NCBI GenBank assembly: GCA_012510295.1
Contig: JAAZID010000165.1
Location: 1 to 5,264, forward strand
From: Methanomicrobiales archaeon
GTDB taxonomy: Archaea; Halobacteriota; Methanomicrobia; Methanomicrobiales; Methanoculleaceae
Direction: 5' to 3'
Length of the DNA: 5,264 nucleotides
Of this stretch, positions 1-5,170 are shown piece by piece. The notes under the pieces are model-generated. The model saw nothing but the letters and a program-made list of their open reading frames with translations. It ran no database searches and was not told the DNA's origin. Positions within the stretch are counted from its first letter, which is position 1. Each line of letters opens with the position of its first letter. A program made the translations under genes and the position numbers.

Positions 1-1080
1 GAGTATACCTGCCTCAATGGTGTTGAGGCCAGGGCGCTGTTCTATGTAGCGAGGCTGGCCGGCGACAAATACGAAGTTGAACGGCCAGTGATGGATCTTG
101 ATCATGCGGTTTTTTGGCATGTACGATGGCGGCACGCCCCTCTGGTGCTGCGCCAGAGCCCGTTTTCGCTCGGCATCGAGCATGTAGATGATGCCGACAT
201 GGAAACCCATCAGTTCAAGCATCTTCTCAAGCGACTCTTCCAGGTGTTCGGCAAGGGAGAGGGATGTAGCGGAGGTGCTGATGATCTGGTTGAGGATCAT
301 GAGCTGTTCGTTTCGGTTTCGGAGCTCCTCTTCCGCCTGCTTTCGCCTGGTGATATCCAGGATGCCGACGATCGAGCCACGAAATTCGCCGGAATCATCG
401 GTAGCAGGTGACGTGACCACGAGCGCACGGACGCATCCCCCGTCGCAGTGGCGGAGGTCCAGTTCAAACTCCTGCCTCTGGTCGGTCTCCCGATAGAACG
501 GATTTCCCGAGGCGGATCTCACCCTGCCGGGAGCATCGAGGAACCCGGTGATCGATGATCCGATCAGATCTTCCACGGGATAGCCGAGGATCTCTCCCAT
601 GCGCGGGTTTGCGAAGGTGATAAGGCCGGCCTCATCCACGGCGATAACCCCTTCGTTGAGGTTCTCGATCAATCTGCGGTACATCGCCTCCGAGTGCCGG
701 AGCGCCGCCTCCACCCGTGTCCACTCGAGAGCGTACCGGATCGCCCGGCAGAGCAGTTCCGCGTCGATCTTCCCCCGGACCAGGTAATCCTGCGCGCCGT
801 TCTGCATCGCGTAGAGCGCGGCGGGATCGTCCCCCGCCGTGGTGAGCACGATGACCGGAACGCCGGGGGCCATCCGGCGCAGGCGATCGAAGACCGCCAC
901 CCCACGCCCGGCTACAAGATCGAGGAGCACAACATCGATCCCGCCCCCCGATGCCAGGGCAATCCCGTCATTGGCGCGCTTGCAGTGCACCAGTTCGATC
1001 TCGCGCCCGCATTCTCGAAGCAATCCCTCGAAGTTGTCAGGACTCTTCCCGATCAAAAGCACGCTCAACAGTTCGCTCAT
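1..1080 (-). CDS. REC-PAS-GAF signal-transduction protein, probable sensor histidine kinase (3' end cut by window edge)
   Basis: This is a cytoplasmic sensory protein; 360 codons are visible and the frame is still open at base 1. Residues 1-120 form a receiver-like domain with phosphoacceptor candidate D54 (VVLLDL), a switch threonine (VLTT, 78-81) and the DYLV ending near 98-101. The acidic pair normally following the first strand is replaced by G11-K12, and the usual lysine is R102, so it may be a degenerate receiver. Residues 128-245 are a PAS domain (NEGVIAVDE, then FANPRMGEILGY), ending in the common DITRRKQAEEEL linker helix. From about 270 a GAF-like domain begins. A histidine-kinase core probably follows outside the window, but this cannot be seen. 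No transmembrane segment is visible. I chose ATG 1080 because the receiver's first strand starts six residues later; in-frame starts also exist at 1149 (ATG), 1179 (GTG) and 1215 (ATG). The ligand is unknown. Confidence 0.92.
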   Translation of the reverse strand, partial: MSELLSVLLIGKSPDNFEGLLRECGREIELVHCKRANDGIALASGGGIDVVLLDLVAGRGVAVFDRLRRMAPGVPVIVLTTAGDDPAALYAMQNGAQDYLVRGKIDAELLCRAIRYALEWTRVEAALRHSEAMYRRLIENLNEGVIAVDEAGLITFANPRMGEILGYPVEDLIGSSITGFLDAPGRVRSASGNPFYRETDQRQEFELDLRHCDGGCVRALVVTSPATDDSGEFRGSIVGILDITRRKQAEEELRNRNEQLMILNQIISTSATSLSLAEHLEESLEKMLELMGFHVGIIYMLDAERKRALAQHQRGVPPSYMPKNRMIKIHHWPFNFVFVAGQPRYIEQRPGLNTIEAGIL

Positions 1081-1201
1081 TGTCTCACTTGCATACAGGG
1101 CACGGTGCCTGCCCGAATCGGCATAAATTCCAGTGTCCCGGCCCGCCATGGGTACGACCGCATACGGCCGGGCTCTCACTATTGTAGTACCGTTCTCGGG
1201 G

Positions 1202-1223
1202 AATTTATAGCTCATTATTTATA
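1202..1223 (-). promoter_or_regulatory. Tandem TATA-box-like elements upstream of the signalling gene
   Basis: On the minus strand, TATAAATA lies at 1223-1216 and TATAAATT at 1209-1202, AT-rich islands in GC-rich DNA. With the usual archaeal spacing of about 26 bases, they predict transcript starts near 1193 and 1179, ahead of the 1080 start. The same bases read TTTATA twice on the plus strand, 14 bp apart, so they could also serve a rightward transcript. The assignment is by consensus only. Confidence 0.5.
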
Positions 1224-1260
1224 CCCCATTCATAGGACACCTCTGTCGCATCCGGGGTAT
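1221..1260. repeat. 7-bp inverted repeat next to the TATA elements
   Basis: ATACCCC at 1221-1227 is exactly complementary to GGGGTAT at 1254-1260, with 26 nt between them. The left arm overlaps the end of the first TATA-like box. It could be a regulator site or part of an RNA stem, but a chance match is possible at this length. Confidence 0.35.
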
Positions 1261-1335
1261 CCGGTGCCAGGGAGGGATCACGAAGAGGGGAGATGCTTGT
1301 AGCCGGACCGCTCCGGCGCTCGCCGCCGGCACCGG
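1261..1335. repeat. 8-bp inverted repeat enclosing a smaller perfect hairpin
   Basis: CCGGTGCC at 1261-1268 pairs perfectly with GGCACCGG at 1328-1335. Inside it, GCCGGA (1302-1307) and TCCGGC (1312-1317) form a 6-bp stem with a CCGC tetraloop. A CACCGGTG palindrome lies at 1330-1337. This nested arrangement is compatible with a structured RNA or transcript end between two genes. GC-rich DNA produces some such pairings by chance. Confidence 0.4.
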
Positions 1336-1361
1336 TGGGAGATCGCTCACTTTTTGATACG

Positions 1362-1368
1362 AAAAAAA
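1362..1368 (-). terminator. Poly-T tract after DUF1894, likely archaeal terminator
   Basis: Seven consecutive T residues on the minus strand begin 7 nt after the DUF1894 stop codon. Archaeal RNA polymerase commonly terminates at such U-runs without needing a hairpin. The tract lies at the end of the cutA-fdhD-DUF1890-DUF1894 set, where an operon end is expected. Confidence 0.5.
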
Positions 1369-1375
1369 TGGAGAG

Positions 1376-1654
1376 TCACTTCCCCTTTCGCGCCCGTAGC
1401 CGCGCTACTTCTGCACTGCCCGGGATCTTCACAACGAACGTCCCGTGGCAGGGTTTGGTGTAGGGGAAGATGAGGTCCTCACCCTCGATGCCGATATAGA
1501 GCGGCGGAACTCCGATGATGTGAACATCAAATACTTTGTAGCCGGGCTCGACCTCGTGGTACTCCCGGATGTTCTTCCTTATGTACTCCCGCGCCTCCTT
1601 AAAGGTGGTCCGGGAGAGTATGATCTCTGGTTTCAGCGCGTCGATGCAGCCCAT
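1376..1654 (-). CDS. DUF1894 family protein, methanogen-associated
   Basis: This is a 92-residue protein of unknown biochemical function that I recognise as DUF1894, a family I know only from methanogenic archaea. The N-terminal third is helical and charged (FKEAREYIRKNI, 18-29). It is followed by a strand-rich part with PGYKVFDVHIIG and the motif PYTKPCHG (64-71), which contains one of only two cysteines (C3, C69). The C-terminus is basic. No signal peptide or membrane helix is visible, so a cytoplasmic location is inferred. The start overlaps the end of DUF1890 by 22 nt and is preceded by GAGGTGAT at 1665-1658, an excellent ribosome-binding site 3 nt from the ATG. It is the last gene of the overlapping set. 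Its linkage to fdhD suggests a role in formate or Mo/W enzyme metabolism, which is inference. Confidence 0.88.
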   Translation of the reverse strand: MGCIDALKPEIILSRTTFKEAREYIRKNIREYHEVEPGYKVFDVHIIGVPPLYIGIEGEDLIFPYTKPCHGTFVVKIPGSAEVARLRARKGK

Positions 1655-2097
1655 TGCATCACCTCATCAAGTCTCCGCGAGAGCGGCATGGGGTTGTGGG
1701 TGGCTTTTGCCTTGATGACCTCGCAGGGGAACTCGATCTCACCGGCAAGATCCTCTGCGTGTTCCCCGAATATGAGCGCATACACCTGCGCCCCGGATAT
1801 GTAGGCCATCGTCCCTGCATAGGCGATCCCTGAGTCGTTATGGATGAAGACGAAGCAGAGGTCAAAATCCCTCACCTTCCCCGTGATCTCGTCGATCGCG
1901 GCATCGAGGTCAGTCATCTCACCCAGGTAGTGCCGGTCGGGGTCGGCCACCTCCATAAGCCTCCGTGCCGCCATCGTCCCGGCGATAACCGGCCGTATGC
2001 CCTGTTTTTTCAGTCTATGCACCAGGTAGAGTGCCACGCTCGTCTGGACGGGGACCTGCGGGCACCCGAGCAGGATCAGCGCGATCTTCTCGTTCAT
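1633..2097 (-). CDS. DUF1890 family protein, methanogen-associated
   Basis: This 154-residue protein resembles, from memory, Methanothermobacter MTH777 (a structural-genomics target) along its whole length, which places it in DUF1890. The alternating strand-helix pattern suggests a Rossmann-like alpha/beta fold: strand IALILLG, then C12-P-Q-V-P-V-Q, then helix and strand RPVIAGT. Later landmarks are VADPDRHY (50-57), an HND motif (86-88) and HNPMPL (134-139) near the C-terminus. Cysteines lie at 12, 81 and 125; C12 directly after the first strand also matches my recollection of MTH777. No membrane segment is seen. The ATG overlaps the fdhD stop as ATGA, and AAGGT six bases upstream can serve as ribosome-binding site. 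The end overlaps DUF1894 by 22 nt, so the two are probably co-translated. Function is unknown; a partnership with FdhD is inferred from position. Confidence 0.92.
   Translation of the reverse strand: MNEKIALILLGCPQVPVQTSVALYLVHRLKKQGIRPVIAGTMAARRLMEVADPDRHYLGEMTDLDAAIDEITGKVRDFDLCFVFIHNDSGIAYAGTMAYISGAQVYALIFGEHAEDLAGEIEFPCEVIKAKATHNPMPLSRRLDEVMQWAASTR
1658..1665 (-). promoter_or_regulatory. Strong Shine-Dalgarno site for DUF1894 inside the DUF1890 gene
   Basis: GAGGTGAT on the minus strand is an 8-nt complement of the usual 16S rRNA 3' end (AUCACCUC) and ends 3 nt before the DUF1894 ATG. It supports that start even though it creates a 22-nt overlap with DUF1890. Confidence 0.8.
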
Positions 2098-2843
2098 GGC
2101 CGGACCTTCCCCGCCTGCAGATAGGCGTCAGGCACCCGCTCCGGGTGTGAGTAGATCGTGAACCGCTCCCCCCGCGAGAAGCAGATCAGGGTGAGCCCCG
2201 ACCGCTCTGCCGTGAGGATACCCTCATCGGTCGAGGCGGCGCGGGATGCGACGATGGGGATCCCGGCGTTCGCCACCTTCGCCACCATCCCGGCCGGTTG
2301 TCTGCCGGTACACCCGAGGACACATCGTGATCGGTCGATCCCGTTGAGGGCGGCGTAGCCGACGGCTTTATCGACGGCGTTGTGCCGACCGACGTCGCAG
2401 GCGCGGGTGACGAACTCGCCATCGCAGAAGAGAACCGCACAGTGGACACCGCCGGTCTTCTTCCAGGTATCAGACTCGATCGAGGCGGTCACCGTCCGGA
2501 TGTCGTCCGGCGTGACGGTGATCGATGAGGAGACGGCTTTCGGCTCGCCGAGCACCCGGTAGCCCCCCGATGACTCGACCTCGAGGAGGGCATCTTTTGT
2601 GACCGGGGCGGTGACGTGGATATCTTTCCCCGAGACCTCCACCGACTCGACCCCGTCGGCCAGTCCTTCACAGATGATGAACCCGGCCCCCAGGTCTTCG
2701 AGGCGGTCGAGGCATGTCACCAGGGTCGTGATATACTCGCCGTTCAGGAAGAGCCTGACGCGGTCCTCGACGATGATGTTATCGTGGACCTCGCGCGCCC
2801 CCTCGCCCGTGACCTGGATCCCGGTGCGGCGGACGATCTCCAT
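2094..2843 (-). CDS. fdhD: FdhD, formate dehydrogenase accessory sulfurtransferase
   Basis: FdhD proteins transfer sulfur from a cysteine desulfurase to the Mo/W-bis-pyranopterin cofactor of formate dehydrogenase in the cytoplasm. This 249-residue protein has the family hallmarks: LNGEY near 33-37, LGAGFIICEG (51-60), TGGVHCAVL (130-138), DVGRHNAVDK (150-159), CTGRQPAGMVAKVANAGIP (178-196) and the C-terminal FTIYS (228-232). The CxxC loop that carries the essential cysteines in the E. coli protein should lie between about 100 and 115, but here the stretch reads AVSSSITVT without cysteine. Remaining cysteines include C135, C140, C149, C174 and C178. The ATG overlaps the cutA stop (TGATG), with GGAGGAGA seven bases upstream. 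The end overlaps DUF1890 by 4 nt. The target formate dehydrogenase is not in the window. Family assignment is secure; sulfurtransferase activity without the CxxC is uncertain. Confidence 0.95.
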   Translation of the reverse strand: MEIVRRTGIQVTGEGAREVHDNIIVEDRVRLFLNGEYITTLVTCLDRLEDLGAGFIICEGLADGVESVEVSGKDIHVTAPVTKDALLEVESSGGYRVLGEPKAVSSSITVTPDDIRTVTASIESDTWKKTGGVHCAVLFCDGEFVTRACDVGRHNAVDKAVGYAALNGIDRSRCVLGCTGRQPAGMVAKVANAGIPIVASRAASTDEGILTAERSGLTLICFSRGERFTIYSHPERVPDAYLQAGKVRP

Positions 2844-3160
2844 CAGGCGGTCTCCTCCCCGATCCAGTCCAGGTAGGGAGCGTAGCCGCCGGCGATGGGT
2901 ATGGCGATGATCTCAGGGAGATCGTAGGGATGGAGTTCCCTGATCCGGGATATGAGACGGTCGAGCAGGCGCTTCTGTGTCTTAATGATCAGGAGGTCTT
3001 CGGGTTCGCTTGAGACCGCTCCCTCCCACCGGAAGCAGGACTGCACACCGGTGACGTTCACGCAGGCGGCGAGCCGGGCGTCGATGAGCGCTCCTGCGAT
3101 CACCTCCGCCTCCCCGGCCGGGGCCGTGCAGAAGACTACAATGTACTCCGGGAGATCCAT
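2843..3160 (-). CDS. cutA: CutA1 family protein (divalent cation tolerance protein)
   Basis: CutA1 proteins are small, very stable cytoplasmic trimers with a ferredoxin-like fold. They were named from copper tolerance in E. coli, but their real function is unsettled. This copy has 105 residues, the usual length. The family signatures appear in order: a first strand IVVFCTAP, then LAACVNV (30-36), then CFRWEGAV (42-49) where many homologues have tyrosine in place of F43. These are followed by LLIIKTQ (56-62), HPYDLPEI (76-83) and a final YAPYLDWI with the conserved tryptophan. Cysteines are C11, C33 and C42. It heads the overlapping set with fdhD, DUF1890 and DUF1894 and follows ygiQ after 55 nt. 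A TATA-like box about 26 bases before the ATG suggests its own, nearly leaderless promoter. AAGGT at 3173-3169 is a possible ribosome-binding site if the transcript is longer. Confidence 0.96.
   Translation of the reverse strand: MDLPEYIVVFCTAPAGEAEVIAGALIDARLAACVNVTGVQSCFRWEGAVSSEPEDLLIIKTQKRLLDRLISRIRELHPYDLPEIIAIPIAGGYAPYLDWIGEETA
2851..2858 (-). promoter_or_regulatory. Shine-Dalgarno site for fdhD within the cutA 3' end
   Basis: GGAGGAGA on the minus strand lies 7 nt before the fdhD ATG and is still inside cutA coding sequence. With the one-base stop/start overlap it fixes the fdhD start and suggests coupled translation. Confidence 0.75.
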
Positions 3161-3181
3161 GGCTTTACCTTCGTATTGTGG

Positions 3182-3191
3182 GTATTTAAGC
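3182..3191 (-). promoter_or_regulatory. TATA-box-like element for the cutA-fdhD-DUF1890-DUF1894 set
   Basis: GCTTAAATAC lies in the 55-nt gap between ygiQ and cutA. Its centre is about 26 bases before the cutA ATG, the usual archaeal TATA-to-start distance, so transcription could begin at or close to the start codon. This would uncouple the set from ygiQ. The assignment is by consensus only. Confidence 0.45.
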
Positions 3192-3215
3192 AGTGTTGTC
3201 TGCTGGATCGCTGTT

Positions 3216-5033
3216 TCATCTTCTCCTCCTCCGTGCCGGGATCAGGCACTTCCATGCGCTCCCGATGAGGTCCTCCCTCCCCGCTGCGCGGAGCCCCTCG
3301 CGGATAAGCCCGTAGTTCTTCGGATCCCGGTAGTGTATGAGCGCCCGCTGGATCCGCTTCTCCCGATCTCTCGGGACGTAGACCTCCTCAAGGGTGAAGG
3401 GGTCAAGGCCTGTGTGGTAGATGGTCGTCGATATGCTCATCGGCGTCGGCGTGAAGTCCTGGACCTGTTCGGTGTAGAGGCCGGTGTCCCGGATATACTC
3501 GGCGAGCTCGATCATATCGGTGATCCGGCACCCGGGGTGGCCGGATATAAAGTAGGGGACGAGGTACTGCCGCTTTGTCTTCCCCTCCTGGAGGGCCTCG
3601 AACCGCTCCCTGAAGGTGTCGAAGACCTCACGGGATGGCTTTCCCATGCAGGCGCAGACCCGCTCTGATATGTGCTCGGGGGCGACCTTGAGGTGCCCGG
3701 AGACGTGGTGTTCGCATATACTGGCGAGGTAATCCCGGTCTTCCGGGGGAATGAGGTCATACCGGATCCCCGATGCGATGAAGACGTGCTTCACCCCCGG
3801 GATCTCGCGGAGGCGTCGGAGCAGGCGGACTTGCTCATCGTGGCTCCGGTCAAGCGCGGGGCAGTCGATACAGCGCCGGTCCGGGCAGGTGCCTGCGCTC
3901 TCCCATTGGTCGCAGTGGATACCGTACATATTCGCCGTCGGTCCGCCGACATCCTGAACGACGCCGGTAAACCCGGGCATCGCCGCCATCCGCTCCACCT
4001 CGCGGACGATCGAGTCAGCGCTCCGGCTCTGGATGATCCGGCCCTGGTGGTGGGTGAGGGCGCAGAACGAGCAGGAGCCGAAACATCCCCGGTGGCTGAC
4101 GACCGAGAACCTGACCGGTTCGAGGGCGGGTATGGGTTCGGTGTAGGAGGGATGCGCCGCCCTCGCGTAGGGGAGTTCGTAGACCCGGTCGAGTTCATCA
4201 GTCGTGAGCGGCATCGCCGGCGGGTTCTGGACGATCACAGTCTTTGGGTGTGGTTGCGCCACACTTCGCCCCCGTATGGGATCTTGCTCGCGGTAGTGCT
4301 CCGCGAATGCGCGTGCGTAGATGTGGCGATCCTGCTTCACCTCCTGATAGCCGGGGAGCACCACATAATCAGCATGGTCCATGCTCCGCCAGATCTTCAG
4401 GTCGAGTTTATGGGCGGTGCCGGGTATATCGGTGATTGAAGCGATCGCTTCCCCTGCGGCGAGGCGGCGGGCGATCGCGACCACCTGGCGCTCGCCCATG
4501 CCGAAGACGAGGAGGTCGGCCGGGGCATCGGCGAGGATGGACTGCCGGACCGAGTCCGACCAGTAATCGTAGTGGGCAAAGCGCCGGAGGCTCGCCTCGA
4601 TACCGCCGATTATGACCGGGGTATCGGGGAAGAGGGCGTGGACCCGGTCGGTGTAGACGAGGGTCGCCCGGTCGGGCCGGAGGAGGCGACCCCCGGGGGA
4701 GTAGACGTCCGAGCTCCGGCGCTTGAGGTTCGGCGTAAAAGCGTTCACCAGCGAGTCGACGTTCCCGGCCGAGACCGAGAAGAAGAGGCGCGGCGTGCCC
4801 AACCGCTGGAGATCGGCGTCGCTCCGCCAGTCGGGCTGGGCGATGACGCCGACCGAGAACCCGGCATCCTGGAGCACCCGGCCGAGCAGCGCGGTACCGA
4901 AGGAGGGGTGGTCGACGTAGGCGTCGCCGGTGATCAGGATGATGTCGAACCGGTCGATCCCGAGGGCTCTCGCCTCCGCCATTGACATGGGGAGGAATGC
5001 CGGTTGATCGGTCTTCAAAACTCTGCTGGTCAT
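3216..5033 (-). CDS. ygiQ: YgiQ family (UPF0313) radical SAM protein
   Basis: This 605-residue protein is a full-length YgiQ-type radical SAM enzyme; the reaction it catalyses is unknown. Residues 13-23 (FLPMSMAEARA) and ITGDAYVDHPSFG (34-46) match the family N-terminus. The next part (to about 190) is an alpha/beta domain resembling B12-binding domains, with VIIGGIEASLRRF in its second half. The radical SAM core holds the [4Fe-4S] cysteines C317, C321 and C324 (GCFGSCSFCAL). A second cluster, C383, C388 and C391 (CPDRRCIDC), could bind another metal centre. The C-terminal half continues through KVAPEH, SGHPG and VQDFTPTPMS. The protein ends in five arginines. An in-frame TAA lies four codons upstream, so ATG 5033 is the first possible ATG; GGGAG sits just before it. 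A cytoplasmic location is inferred. It may be transcribed alone or run on into cutA. Confidence 0.97.
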   Translation of the reverse strand: MTSRVLKTDQPAFLPMSMAEARALGIDRFDIILITGDAYVDHPSFGTALLGRVLQDAGFSVGVIAQPDWRSDADLQRLGTPRLFFSVSAGNVDSLVNAFTPNLKRRSSDVYSPGGRLLRPDRATLVYTDRVHALFPDTPVIIGGIEASLRRFAHYDYWSDSVRQSILADAPADLLVFGMGERQVVAIARRLAAGEAIASITDIPGTAHKLDLKIWRSMDHADYVVLPGYQEVKQDRHIYARAFAEHYREQDPIRGRSVAQPHPKTVIVQNPPAMPLTTDELDRVYELPYARAAHPSYTEPIPALEPVRFSVVSHRGCFGSCSFCALTHHQGRIIQSRSADSIVREVERMAAMPGFTGVVQDVGGPTANMYGIHCDQWESAGTCPDRRCIDCPALDRSHDEQVRLLRRLREIPGVKHVFIASGIRYDLIPPEDRDYLASICEHHVSGHLKVAPEHISERVCACMGKPSREVFDTFRERFEALQEGKTKRQYLVPYFISGHPGCRITDMIELAEYIRDTGLYTEQVQDFTPTPMSISTTIYHTGLDPFTLEEVYVPRDREKRIQRALIHYRDPKNYGLIREGLRAAGREDLIGSAWKCLIPARRRRR

Positions 5034-5061
5034 CTTCTCCCTTTACTAGTGCTCCTGAGGA

Positions 5062-5072
5062 ATAGTATACAC
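5062..5072 (-). promoter_or_regulatory. Possible TATA element for ygiQ in the divergent intergenic region
   Basis: The minus strand reads GTGTATACTAT here, about 26 bases ahead of a predicted start near 5041, which would leave only a few leader bases before the ygiQ ATG. A second AT-rich site, CATATGAATT (5116-5107), could give a leader of about 50 nt instead. The choice between them is open. Confidence 0.3.
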
Positions 5073-5105
5073 TTCTGCACAGGGGAGCGGCCCCGACCTT
5101 CGACA

Positions 5106-5117
5106 GAATTCATATGT
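5106..5117 (+). promoter_or_regulatory. Possible TATA element for the plus-strand acyltransferase-like gene
   Basis: GAATTCATATGT is the AT-rich patch nearest the rightward gene and predicts a transcript start near 5138, upstream of GGGAG (5153-5157) and the GTG at 5171. If used, the ATG inside this element (5114) cannot be the start codon. It is a weak match to the archaeal consensus. Confidence 0.25.
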
Positions 5118-5170
5118 CCCGGACCGCAAACGATCTGGTACGTCTCTTCGACGGGAGAGAAGATCGGTGC

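Noticed and set aside
694..1302. 202-codon plus-strand open frame
   Set aside because: It is mostly antisense to the REC and PAS coding sequence. It is rich in Pro, Arg and His and has no recognisable motif; open frames of this type are common opposite GC-rich genes.
1202..1375. tRNA, box C/D or H/ACA guide RNA in the intergenic region
   Set aside because: I found no tRNA T-loop sequence, no paired C and D boxes and no ACA box at a stem end. The stems alone do not identify a class.
1293..1463. 56-codon plus-strand ORF preceded by GAGGGG
   Set aside because: More than half is antisense to the DUF1894 end, the purine stretch is too close to the ATG, and the product has no recognisable character.
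2952..3668. 238-codon plus-strand open frame
   Set aside because: It lies opposite cutA and the ygiQ 3' end, both clearly real genes, and resembles no family.
3672..4439. 255-codon plus-strand open frame
   Set aside because: It is antisense to the conserved radical SAM core of ygiQ. Its length is explained by codon bias on the opposite strand.
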